From Parus major (taxonomy: Eukaryota > Chordata > Aves > Passeriformes > Paridae): DNA of 64,000 bases. Positions within the stretch are counted from its first letter, which is position 1, and each line of letters starts with the position of its first letter. Location: contig NC_031773.1 in NCBI RefSeq assembly GCF_001522545.3, positions 25,679,685 through 25,743,684 on the forward strand, in the 5' to 3' direction. Below the pieces are notes generated by a model that made no database searches, had not been told where the DNA came from, and was given only the letters and a program-made list of their open reading frames with translations. This document shows, piece after piece, positions 15,172-26,974 of the stretch. A program made the position numbers and the translations under genes.

Positions 15172-15188
15172 TTTTTTTTTTTTTTTTT
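15172..15188. repeat. T17 homopolymer
   Basis: Seventeen T on the plus strand. It could be an old poly-A on the minus strand, but no element was recognised beside it. Confidence 0.95.
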
Positions 15189-17740
15189 AATACAAGTCCA
15201 AATTATATTCCTTCCTGTCTTGGGTTCAGAAATGGGACTCTTTGAGGCAACTGAGTTTCTTTAGGTTCATATAGCTTATCAAAAATAATTTCTAAATATA
15301 CCACTACCTTCAAAAATATGTTACAGCTAGTGGTCTGAAGTACATTATGCAGTGTCTGTGCTAACATGACTATGCTATCTCAGCAACTGAGCACATTTAG
15401 AACTATTTTAGGCATCTTTTTGATCCACTGTCAGAAGAAGATTACTTGCAAAACATTAATGTTACATGTTTAGTTTATCTATATTAAATATGTACCCAAG
15501 AAAAAGTAGATTATCTAAAGAAAGGAGATAATTCCTTAGTCATTGCTATTGTTTTCAACAAGGGCATAATTATAGATTTCTCAGGTGATTCAACTTCTGC
15601 TGAAATGGACTGCCTCAGTACAATTTCAAACTTCTGCTCATGAATTCATGTTTATGAATTTATGTTTTGTTTTTGTTTGTCGGGTTTACTTTGTTCAGGA
15701 AAAGTGGAGACAAGAATATTAATGAAACAAGTATCTCTGTGAACTTAAAGAAATATTGGGAAGCAACCAAATAGATTGTTTAATATTATTTAGTCAGTTA
15801 AAAAATATAAATTAGCAAAACATTGATGGCCAGGTTTAAGAAGATATTCCTGTGCCTAGATGCATGAATAGGAAAGCAGCATCTGGTTCAGTTCTAGACA
15901 GGCACCTGTTTGCATATGACCTTTCTCAGCTTCCACTGTGTCTAGGGATGACCTACTCCATGTCCAGGCTCAAGAGCAAAGCCTTCATCCTAAGACAATG
16001 AATTAACACAAGCATGTTCCTGTATCTGCCATCAGGGAGAAGCAAGAACAGAGCAGATTTTTGAGGGGGACAAGCTGAGAGCGCCCTGTGCCCTCCCTGA
16101 GAGGTGCAAACATGAGGGCATAGATCAGGTATCATGGTCTATTGACAGAGTTGTGTCAGCAGCAAAAGCTGATGGGACCAGAGACAGGTCTGGAGATGGG
16201 CTACTGTGGGAATGTCCACAGTGTATGCTTTGAGAGGGCTTGGGACACGTGTCCCTGGAATCCCTGGGGCAGGAACTCCAGTAAAATGAGGCTGGGACCC
16301 TGTCAGGGGAAACCTTGGTGAGTCAAGTAGGGACACTAAGACCATTGTGTGCCCTCAGAGACCAGACATTTGTCTGCACAAAAAAAAGGCATTGCACCAC
16401 TAACAGTCTGATGGTTGTATTTTTTAAATGTACATGTAGCACCAAATTATTTCTTGCTTTTTCACCACAGCATGTAAATTAAGTTTCTTAACAAAATTCC
16501 CATAAAACTAGCAAATGTGAAGTACCAGTTTTTGCCCTGCAATTTAACAACTTGCTAGTCATTCTGAGGCATATATCAACGTATAGTTTAGTACTATCTG
16601 GTACCTAATCTTCATCTTTTAAACAGAAATTATAATGCCAAGTTTTTAAAAGGAGTTGAAAAACAGGTTGTTAGTCCCAGCAAGGTTTTTTTAAGCACTC
16701 AAGGTTTTGTAAAAGGGGGGTTCTTTAATGAGCCCTTCAGGCATTTTTGTTTATGTACATTGATTAGATGGATTTAAGAATTTGCTTGAGTAGAATCAGA
16801 GAGAGGTCATGAGCTACTTCTGCTGATCTTGTTTCCAAAATAGCCTAAATAACACAGAGAAATTATAAAACTAGAAGCCTAAGTTACCATCTTACTTGTT
16901 CAAGTCAAAACAGATATACATCAGAGGTTTTAAATAATGGTGATAGATTTATTTGATGACATTTTTGCTCAGGAGTTGACAGGATAAGTAGACGAATTCT
17001 AAACCTTCTTTCAAAATTACACTAAGGTTATAACAATCAATTCATTTGCTTCAAATTTTTTGCACTTCTGGAGAAGTAAATATATATGAAGAATTGTGTT
17101 AAAACTGAAAATATTGTACAAGGACCATTAAATTAGGGAGTACAAAAGATTATCTAGGGCTTAATGTCACTATTTTCCTTTCACCTGATAGTGATGAGAA
17201 ATCCCTAGCATTACTGTCACTGCTTGGATCTCTGTACCTATGACAGTGGTGATATTTCAGCTTATGCATTTCCATTTCTTATACCTAAATCCATTTTTCA
17301 TTTTCTTGTACATGAAAACATAAAGGTTGGGGATTATTGGTGCAGTTCTATTACCATAAAAGTTAAAATGTTACTGATAATGAACAAATAAGAAAACTCA
17401 AGAACCAATTAAGATCATGAGAGTTTTGCTTTTTCAATGACTTCTTTATCATTATTATTCATTCCAATAACATCTATTTTAAAACAATTCCTGTGTATAT
17501 AAAATTCACAGAGGAAATGTTTTTATTTTACTCTTCTTCACTTTTATTCTTCAGCTCAGAAGTGTGCCAATTTCAAACTACTAACTAAAGAAACCCAAAT
17601 ATGCACATGCCCAAGCTATGCATTTTTCTTGTGGCTCTTCATTCATTTTACAATTTTATATGCTGATTTCATTTTTACAGTTTTCAGCCTGTAAAAACAA
17701 TGATATGGAAATGTTCTTATTTCTGGGATCACATTTATTT

Positions 17741-17817
17741 CATAGAATCATAGAATGGTTTGGGTTGGAAGGGACTTTAGAGATCATCCCTGCCATAGCC
17801 AGGGAATCTTCCACTTC
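17741..17817 (-). mobile_element. Short CR1 3' end fragment with apparent flanking direct repeats
   Basis: Reverse-complemented CR1 3' terminus: CATAGAATCATAGAATGG, then TTTGGGTTGGAAGGGACTTT, AGAGATCATCC and a decayed TGCCATAGCCAGGGAA. It is truncated to about 77 bp. The 10-bp sequence CATTTATTTC occurs at 17732-17741 and again at 17818-17827, directly bracketing the fragment. Confidence 0.9.
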
Positions 17818-18100
17818 CATTTATTTCTGAACTTATTAACTGGAGCAGCAGGTCTTCCACGGGGTACTGCAGTGTGGTCACATCAGCAGGACTGTGCAGT
17901 TTGCTATTCTCAGCTAGAGTGCTGTGATTGAATTAATGTAAAGATCACACTGAAGGGCTTATATGCTCATTTTCAAGCTAATGCTACATAACAGCAACAA
18001 TACAATACTTCAGTCAAAGAGAAGGAATCTTCCTGAATCAGATAATATGATGGCTGGGTAGTTTTATGTGAATAGTCTACTTTTTCTTATTATTGTTACA

Positions 18101-18134
18101 ACAAAGAAAAGAAAAAAAAAAAAAAAAGAAGAAA
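18101..18134. repeat. A-rich run
   Basis: An A-run with scattered G (AAAGAAAAG, then 16 A, then GAAGAAA). Nothing upstream is recognisable as a retrotransposed body. Confidence 0.9.
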
Positions 18135-19394
18135 TACTGCTTTCTTAAGGTTAAGTTCTCTTTTATATCTATATGTGCTCTTCAAGTTTGTAAGATAAAA
18201 GTTTGTCCTGTGGTAATTGTACATCTCTAACATGGCTATGACTATTATTTCTAAACATGGGAGAAGATAGCATTAAAACATTCAATAAGTAGAGAATTTT
18301 TCCTTCTAGTGTATAGAAAAATACTATCCTTATCAATGTCTTTGATTTAGAAATACCCATTATTGAAAAAGTGTAGTATGAATGACTGTCATCTCACAGA
18401 AAAGAGAGAATATCCGTAGTAATGGTTGCAGTTTGCAAGATTAGTGTCTACTCTAATGATATGAAGGTTTACAGTGTAGTGACCTATAAAACTGGCTCCC
18501 ATCCAACCCTCCTGTTTCACAGTTGCTACTGGACTGTTTGCCTAGCAACATACTTAATGGACCCGTAGGGAATTTAGGCTTACAGCTAAATGAGTGTAGA
18601 ATGCTGAAGAGAAGGACTGATAGTTTAGGTATAGGAAATAGGAAGAGAAGAAAGCATTTTGTCTGACAGAATCCTGAAACTGAGTCGTTTTGCACAGAAA
18701 CAGCTACTTTCACTTGCTTTCTAGATATATATTAAAAAGTTCTTATTGTAAGGGTAGGAAGGTAAGCATCTCTTAATTTTATTATCCTAAAGTCTTTATC
18801 TTATTTTTCTTATTTTTTACTTTTATCCACCCTCACCCTCTAAAATTTAATGAAGTCTTGGATGAAGAGAACATTTGAAAGTAAAATGAGTGAGGCAAAA
18901 AAGATTAAAAAACCTGGCAGAAATAAGCAAAGGTATTTCTGTTGATAATGGATGTCCTTGATTCTGTTTGTCAGTCTTTCAAGAAAACTGCTATCTAATA
19001 AAGGTTTTCTATGAGCCTGACCACTAAATTAAAAAGGAAGAAAAATCCCTTTAAATGTTTTATGTGGTGTCTTAGGTTATGTCTCAGATACAAATCAAAA
19101 CAGAAAGCAATTCTCTATATGGGGAAGTAGTACTTTTAGACAGTTGAAATTGAAATTAAGTTTTAGGTCATCTTTTTTCAAAATCTCCTTCCTAGATACA
19201 AATCTCAATTTGTTTTTCAAAAGGCATGATCTCTATTTTTTTTTAAACTTATTAAATCAGAGGTATTACACCATTTCAAGTGACAGATAGTGGCAGATAT
19301 TGTTTGGAGGTCATTTGCATTATTTTTTTTCATAATTTATATTTATTGGTAAGCTAAGAATAGAACACCTATTTTATTGTGACCTTTTGACACC

Positions 19395-19441
19395 ACATTG
19401 TAACATTGTAACATTGAACATTGAAAGATAACATTGAAAGA
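19395..19441. repeat. Short tandem repeat of ACATTG(TA/AA)
   Basis: ACATTGTA occurs twice in tandem, followed by ACATTGA and then two ACATTGAAAG copies separated by ATA. This is a small degenerate minisatellite-like tract with no further signal. Confidence 0.85.
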
Positions 19442-19935
19442 AAAAAATTCTCCATATTTTATTCTTTGACTTAAAAAAAATCTATATGCTATAGTTCAAC
19501 AGTAATTTGGGCTCAGGGACTGAACCTGTGTGATTTGTAGGATGTGAGACTAGATTATTGCAGTAATTTAGCGTCACTTTGAAAATCTCTTAGTGCTATT
19601 GTAATCATAAAGCTCATTGCATGCAGAAACAACTCAGTTACAGGGCAATATTATTTTATATGCAGTGCTGATAAAACATGTATGTAGTACTTCAAAGTTT
19701 TGCTTGGATCTGAAAATGGGCTACTTTCATTAGGCAAGGAGTCAAAAGGCAAACATTCCTACCCCTCTTATATCTTAGTGTCCTCTCTGCAGGTTGTGTT
19801 CACTGCCCTCTTTAATAGCTAGATTTCCTTGTGAGGAAGACAGAATGAATAAATGTGGGAACCTGAGCAGATTATCCAGATTAGATTATGGATTCTCCAG
19901 GTTATTTTTTTTTCACAAGTTCAGGAGCCAGCACT

Positions 19936-20085
19936 TATTCTGCCTCTGTCCTTGGGCCATTGATCCAGCCAGTCCAGATCCCTCTGCAGAGCCTTCCTAC
20001 TCTCCAGCAGATCAATGCTCCTGCCCAACTTGGTGTCACCTGCAAACTCACTGAGGGAGTGCTTGATAACTTTGTCTAGATCATT
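19936..20085 (-). mobile_element. CR1 LINE fragment (internal part of the 3' region)
   Basis: The plus strand contains GGGCCATTGATCCAGCCAG, CAGATCCCTCTGCAGAGCC, TTCCTACTCTCCAGCAG, CAACTTGGTGTCACCTGCAA and CACTGAGGGAGTGC. These are characteristic segments of the reverse complement of the avian CR1 3' part. Both ends are diffuse. The two overlapping plus-strand reading frames here arise from the repeat. Confidence 0.87.
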
Positions 20086-20408
20086 GTGTTGTGAGATTCA
20101 TTACAAAAATACCCACATTAATTATTTTTTTTAGTTTGATTACCTAAATTAATAAATAAATATTTCCTCTGCTCTTTTTAAAAGTTAGTCGATGCTCTCT
20201 AATTTTTTTATATTCTCAGCATCATGAAGTAAAATCCTTTCTTGTTTTCTATAAACAGTGGCAACAAGCAATATACTTTGGAAAAATGTAGACTGAATTC
20301 TGAATTTTCTGGTATTTTCAAATGGAAAGAGGATTCCTATCCATGTGCAGAAAAATGTATTTGTGCGATTGACAGTTTAGTGTGTCTACATTTGTTATCT
20401 TCAGAACA

Positions 20409-20440
20409 ATATATATATATATATAAATATATATAAATAT
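20409..20440. repeat. (AT)n microsatellite with AAAT interruptions
   Basis: AT units with two regularly spaced TATAAATAT interruptions. Reading frames across it on both strands (runs of Ile-Tyr) are artefacts. Confidence 0.95.
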
Positions 20441-21562
20441 CAATTTGTAGGCTGGTATGATACAGAAAGGTTCCATGATTGATGGTCCAAGGTAGTCTGA
20501 AGAATTAAAAAATGGACATAAAAAATTCAAAGAAGACATGTGATACAATAAATTCATACATTTTTTAGAGTTGTTTTAGGGAAGGCCAAGAGAAGCCTTG
20601 TCAAGCTATGAAGTAAATTTGAGTAGTATGGTCTCCACAAGTACCTACAAATCAAATTATCCTGTGATTAATGTCTAGTAAATTTGTATTAAAAAAAAAA
20701 TGAAAACTGGATTTTTATTCTCTAAGGCAGCATCCATTTTAATGGTTGAATTTATTTATATTTAGGTTAATCTACCCATACATAATCCCATAAGAAAAAT
20801 AGGTCATTCATGAAAAGTTTGCAGGAAATTAAGCTAGAAAATTTCTACAATGGTTGAAATTTAGTAGCACATGGAAAATATTTTTTGCATATTTTGGCTT
20901 AATTAAAATGTGACAGCTGTAAACTGAGGTCACCTTTTGTTTCTGTAGTTGGTCAATCTGCTTAGTAATAAAATACTTCATAGAAACAAGTATATTGTTT
21001 TCTTACAAGAATTTCACATGTGATTTATTTCCTTCATCAGATGCCTTTTCTCATTTAGCTGTTCTATATAATACAAGATATATATAAATAATTTACAGTT
21101 CTAAAATTTATTGCTCTAATCATGACACTGGTGCATGACAATACTGCATCTTATTTTGTATCATAAATTGCTGTGCCCAGGAGTTAGAATAGATGAATAG
21201 TGATGGCTTTATGACCACAGCACTAGTTTCATGTTACTGTTGCAAACTGTATGAATACAAACATTTCAAATATGTAAAATTATGAAATTTAAAGATTATG
21301 AGAACAGTTCACATGACAAAAAATTAAATAATGCAGATTTTATTATCTCAGAAGAGAGAGTAGATCTAAATTTTTACATTACTTAAAAAAAACCCAGACT
21401 CATTGCTACAGTAAGACTTTCTCAAGATCAAGTGACACCTTAATTATTCCCAAGGAAATGTGACAGGCTCCATTAAAATTGCCTTATTGCTATTGATTTT
21501 GTACAGATGGTACTCATATACTGGGATAGTAATTCTAAGACAGTAAGATTAGACTGAAGAGA

Positions 21563-21638
21563 TCAGATAAATGAATGAGTAAGGTTGAGAGATCTTTTCT
21601 CTTCAGATAAATGAATGAGTAAGGTTGAGAGATCTTTT
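21563..21638. repeat. Perfect tandem duplication, 36-bp unit, period 40
   Basis: A 36-bp sequence beginning TCAGATAAATGAATGAGTAA and ending GAGAGATCTTTT occurs at 21563-21598 and again, without mismatch, at 21603-21638. Four bases (CTCT) separate the copies. Lack of divergence in neutral-looking sequence suggests a recent event. Confidence 0.97.
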
Positions 21639-24600
21639 ACTTTATACAGAAATTGAGTATGTAAATTAATATTATAATGTTTGGTCTGTTTAGGAATGAC
21701 ACTATGGAAGAAGAGAAAAAATTTATATGTAATATAAAATTATTTTAATGAGAAAGTATCATGGAAGACAGAACTCCAGAAAAACAGGCAAGGTGAATAG
21801 GCAGACTAATGGGATGTAAAAATTCATTAGTAACAGATGAATAAAGAAGTAGTAAGCTGAGTTACTCTAAGAGTTCCCAAGCGAGTTCATTAAATTTATT
21901 ATTGCCATATAGTCAGGTAAAATGATGAATACAGAGGGAGATTTTCTTGAGAAGAGAGATTTAAAAACTGAAACTATTTCATTTGGCCAGTAGATGAAAA
22001 AAAATGTTCTCTGTAGAAGTGTTAAAAAATAATGAATGTTACAGAGAAGGTAATGGAATTGTGCTGGTTGCTGCTTCTGGAAACACAAGAGCAAAGATAA
22101 CTTTGAGAAATTCAAAAGCCACAAAATTCTAAACTCCATAATTAATTAATTATTTTTGTCTTTTCACATGTGTTCTTAACTTCTGGAATACAGTCCATCA
22201 CTGATACTAAGGAGAATTACTCATATACAAAACACTGTCTTTATCTACTTATTCTTCCTGCCTTTGGTTCCGGGACAAATTCTGTCAAGAACGGATAAAC
22301 TGGTAACTGTAAATAAGTGGCCTTTAGCAGACATGTTATGCCTGTGTGGCTCCCTGCTCAAATTGAAGCTGTGTCTGAGTCTGTGTATACTTAACCATAC
22401 AGAGGGGGAATTGATAAATGTACATTTAATACAGCTTAAATGCCATTCCTTAGAGGAAAGCAAGAACAAATTAAATGTATACTAGGTGGTAAATATAGGG
22501 GTGTTTAGCATGTGCTATTTATTAATATAAACTCCTCAGCAGAGCTTTTCTTTAAAAAAGTGATTTAAAATAAAAGATTTTGATTGGATTGGCTAGAAAT
22601 TCCATTAATTTTCCTTGTTATACAAAAGGTAGTAATTTGATTTCATGGTAAGAATAATGTTTGTGTAGTCATTCTGCAATAAAGTAGTAATTTTGTGAAT
22701 ATAAATAAATTAAATGCATGCTAAAGATACAGAGGGATAATTAAAGCCCATTCCCAGGATAAAAACCAAATATGCCATCTTTTTATATAATTTTGATAAT
22801 ACCAGACACTGGATTTTTGAAGTTTTCCTAAACCTCTATTGTCTTATATAGCCATTGCATGTCACTTTATCAGAACAAGAGAGAAAAGATTGAGGGAGAT
22901 TTGTAAAACACTCCTGGGCTTGAGACTCATTCTTTTCTAAGTAATATCTTCCTCTGGATTAGTTAATTTTAATTCAAAGCCTGAAAAACGTTCATGAAAT
23001 TGCTGCTTCAGTTTTTAATGTGTCTGTTGCTCAGCTTCCATATTGACAGCTAAACTGATACCCCTGAACTCATACCTTTGTGGAGTTAAATTTCAGTGAA
23101 ATAGTTTTCAAAGGCTAATTTCATTTTTGTAGCAACCTTGTAAGTGGTATAGAGTGTAAGGCTTTTTGAGGCATCAATTTTAGGCTAGTAATTAAAACTG
23201 TTATTACTGCAAGCCATGTTACTAACCTTTTCAAACTCTCTAATCTAGAAAAAAATATGTCTATTCTTCAATGTAATTACAGTTACTTGATTTCTAATAT
23301 GGCCATTTTTACCTTTCCTGCTCTTTGCCTCTTTCTTGTAGAAAAATCTTCTGACATGCTATGATATTAATATCTTGTGGGAAAAAATAAAAGGTGTTTC
23401 ATGTTGCTTAACTGGCTGTAAATATAAGAGCTATTATTTTTTCAGTGTTAATACTGAATTTAGTGATCCATGTGGAATAAGTACTTGCATATTGCCCAAA
23501 ATGCTTTTCCAAGCTGCATATAGTTCATAAGATGCTTTTAGCCAGAGTACATCAGTTTTTTGTTGTGTGTGAAATTCACCATTTCCTGACTTTTAGGAAT
23601 GAAAAATGTATTTAGTAAGGTTTTCCATTGATAGCACTGCTTGTGCATTTATGTACTCAGAATCTTTTGAACACTTGACTATTTCATGTTGAATATAGTG
23701 GTGCTTGATTTCTACTCTGAACAGAAGCTGATGGAACAAACGATGCAGCCACCACGGCGCTGCAGTTCTGAGTTTATAGACACTTACATGCCTAAGTATA
23801 TGCTCAACTTTATTCCAGTGTCCAACCTTAAAGTCATTAACTGATAGATTTAAAAAGTGTGAACATGTTCTTACATATATTAACCTTATCAGCATAATTT
23901 AAATGCTGATCTTTGTTGATTTTCTTGTTTTAAATGAAGTAATCAAAGTTGTAACTTCTATTATTTGTAGTAGTTACTGGTTATTATGAGTAACAATAAT
24001 GTATGCTACAGGAAATATGCATCTGTATTTTTTTTACATGTAATAAGTAGGGAAGAGATTGTGAATGACTCATTCTCCTATGAAATGATCTGGAATCAAT
24101 CCTTTGGCTTTAAATAAAAGGAAGAAAACAAGTATGAGCTAACTAGTAGCTCATAAAAATTGAGAGAAATGTTCAGTGTAACATCTTGAGGCAATTAAAA
24201 AAATGACATATCTAGTACACAAAATTTGAATAAGCAGTAGAAAATATGGATCTCTCTCTCCTGTTTTTAACTAGATACACTATATTGTGTTGCACACAAG
24301 GGAAAAATATCCATCTACTTTATAAAGCAGTAATTCATGCTGAGTGGATATGAGCAGTCATTCAGTGAACAATTGATTTTACAGTATTGTAAACTGGGTT
24401 AGAAACTTGGGCATTCATAGCACTGTACAATATTAGAATTTGTATATAAAGTTCACATTAAGTGGCTGTTTTATTAGGAAAATATTTTAAAAGTGACACT
24501 GGACCATCTTAAATGGGGAAGAAGTTCTTTTAGCAGTATCTTCAGTCGAAGTGTGAAATCAGTGTAAGAGCAAAGTATATAGAAAAATAATTTTAAAAAA

Positions 24601-24764
24601 TTACCAAATATTTTGGCTTCCTGTGTTTAAATAAGTTAAGAACTATGAAAAATCTTTAAGAGCTTTGATATTTCCTACAGTAATGTGAAACACTCTTTAT
24701 AGTTATTATTTTGACTATAGTATCAAAGTCTCAAGCTTTCATGGAGTTAAAAAAATAAAAAAAT

Positions 24765-24950
24765 ATAGAAGAGTTTCTGTTTGAAAGGAGCTTGAAAGGA
24801 CATTTAGTTTAACCCCTCTGCAATGAGCAGGAGCATCTTCAACTTGATTAGGCTGCTCAGAGCTCTGTCCAGCCTGACCTTGAACATTTCTAGGGAAGAG
24901 AAATCCACCACCTCTATGGGCAACCTGTGCTAGTGTTTCACCAAGTTAAT
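24765..24950 (-). mobile_element. CR1 LINE 3' end fragment
   Basis: The plus strand reads as a reverse-complemented CR1 3' end: GAAAGGAGCTTGAAAGGACA, CCTCTGCAATGAGCAGG, GCATCTTCAACTTGATTAGG, GCTGCTCAGAGC, CCAGCCTGACCTTGAACA, CCACCACCTCTATGGGCAAC and TGTTTCACCA. The terminal octamer repeats at the left edge are worn to ATAGAAGAG. Confidence 0.9.
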
Positions 24951-26789
24951 TGTAATGAATGATCAACTGAATGCATGTTTAGCATGAAATTACATTAAAT
25001 AAGTTGAACTTACTGGTCTGACTAGTATGGACCAGGAAGAACCTGAATCTGCAAGAGAATGGAGATTTCCTTGTCACATATCTGATACTTTATTGTGGTA
25101 TTAAAAAGTAGATTCTGTGGAGGAGACTACACAAGATTTTGAATAAGCATGGACTTAATATTACAGGTTCTTCCATCATTAGCAATTTGACAAAAGGAAG
25201 GAAATATTGCTGCTGTAGCATGATTCATTTGTTAGTTTGAGGAACAAGGATTATTGGAGACCTATATGACTCAAGATTTTAAGAAACAGATGCTCTAAAT
25301 ATAATTAAGTCATTGCCTCTCATATTTTCCATTCAGTTTCTGAGGGAAGCTAAGAAAACACCAGCAGTAGGGATAAAGGTAGAGTTTAGGCCGTCTGTAA
25401 CTGTTGAAAATTTGGCAAGTACTTTAGGAGAGGATGTCAAGATCATGGGCATCAGCTTTGGATGTAAACTACAGAAGTAGTCAGATTTACTAACCTGGCT
25501 TTTTGTGAGAGGAGGATACCAAACTCAAGTCAATATGTTTAATTACTGTTTTAAATGAAAGAACACAGTAATTTCAGAAGGTAAAATGAAAATAGCTGCT
25601 TTTAAAAAAAGCTAATTAAGGTGTGACTGTCCCGAATTGGTTCCTTAGGACATTTTGAACCTGGGTGGTGCTGTCAATTTGGATGATTATTAGGATCTCA
25701 GAGGTAGAAGCACAGGTTGTTCTCTTCAGTAACAGGCCTTTCTTTTGCCTGTGGTCAAAAAGCAAATGATTTCAGTGCTGTACTGTGTTTGAAGTCCTAG
25801 AGACAACTAGTCAAAGTGTTTGTCAGCATACGTCAAATCCAATAAGTCTACCCCTGATCAATTCTTATTGCCTCTGTGGCAATGTTCTGGTGAGAGTTTA
25901 TTTTGTGCTGTACAGGGGAAAAAAATGTTACTATGTTTGCAAAAGTTCTCCAATGACATTTTTAGTTAGAAACTATTTTTAAACTAGAAAAGCACATATT
26001 TATGTATATAGTGGTTATTAGATTAAACCAGTCATCATCTCAGATAGTGTTACTTATAATGCTGTTTTTGATAGGATAACCATAGAAATTGTGCTAGAGA
26101 TGCTGGATCCTATAAACTTCATGTTTCTGGCAGAATTTTTTTTCCCCTTTAGTCGGCTAGAACCAGCTTTGGTGCATTGTAGGACTCAGGGAGTCTCCTG
26201 TCCTGATGCCATAAATGAGAGGTTGCTGTGGTTCTGTCTCCCAGGGTCCAGCCAGTGTGAATCTAAGCATGCATCCTGCACAGGCAGAAGCACACACCAT
26301 GCAGTACACACACTTAATTGACCACACAGATAACACAGAGAGAAAACTGTTTCTGTATCAGCACCAGCATAAGCACACAAACATGAGCAGCATGGATACT
26401 GATGAGGGCTTGTTAGAATTTGTTATTGCTTGCATTCAGATTTATGCACACCACATCCATATGGATTTTCTACAATCAATTATTCCACACAGAATTGTGT
26501 CTCAGTGTCTTACAGTTACTAGCAATAAGAGCTATGGGTCTCCCAGATCTGCAGTCCTTCTGGAATGTCCCATCCAACAGAGGCTTCAGCCTGGTGTTCT
26601 GTAGTAGATTTTGCACACACACACACACAGAGATTAGACAGCATAGATAGACAGAAAATAGTTGAGACTAGACTTTAGTAAGGCAGACAGATTGTCATGA
26701 TCAGGTAAAACATTTTGCCAGGCAAATGTACTGACCAGCCACTGGCATACATGTGAGTGGCCCCTTTTTTCCTTATGTTTTCCTTACTT
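24951..26789. other. Noncoding DNA between CR1 fragments, partly G+C-richer
   Basis: Mostly featureless. About 26150-26640 is less A+T-rich, with several CACACA runs and overlapping reading frames of up to 129 codons that show no domain and overlap each other in different frames. I cannot say whether this block is a decayed repeat. Confidence 0.5.
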
Positions 26790-26966
26790 AGAATCATAAA
26801 ATGTCTCAAGTCAGAAGGGATATTTAAGGGTCTCCTAGTTCAATCCCTGTGGGAAGGGTTATCTTTCACTAGACTAGGTTGTCCAAAGGACTATCCAGCT
26901 TCACCTCATTTGCTTCCTTAGATGGAGAATACAGAACTTGTCCAGGCAACATGTTCCACATAACTT
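26790..26966 (-). mobile_element. CR1 LINE 3' end fragment
   Basis: The plus strand reads as the reverse complement of a CR1 3' end: AGAATCATAAAATG, then TCAGAAGGGATATTTAAGG, TAGTTCAATCCC, CTAGACTAGGTTG and GGCAACATGTTCCA, all in the expected order. The 3' terminus is at the low-coordinate side. It nearly abuts the plus-strand CR1 ORF2 fragment that starts about 26975, so two CR1 pieces lie back to back in opposite orientation. Confidence 0.85.
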
Positions 26967-26974
26967 ATTGAGCC

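Larger units (their letters stand above)
1..17740. other. Noncoding, A+T-rich DNA; no gene recognised
   Basis: Apart from the simple repeats and hairpins listed separately, I see no gene, RNA gene or recognised transposon here. Reading frames reach at most 137 codons, lie in low-complexity sequence or are short, and show no known domain. Three blocks are visibly richer in G+C than their surroundings and unexplained: about 2400-2830, 11190-11570 and 15900-16380. They could be old repeats or regulatory sequence. By synteny the stretch is probably intron of IMMP2L. Confidence 0.6.
20086..24764. other. Noncoding, A+T-rich DNA between CR1 fragments
   Basis: It holds the perfect 36-bp duplication and short A+T simple repeats. 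No reading frame above about 100 codons and no recognised family was seen. Confidence 0.6.
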
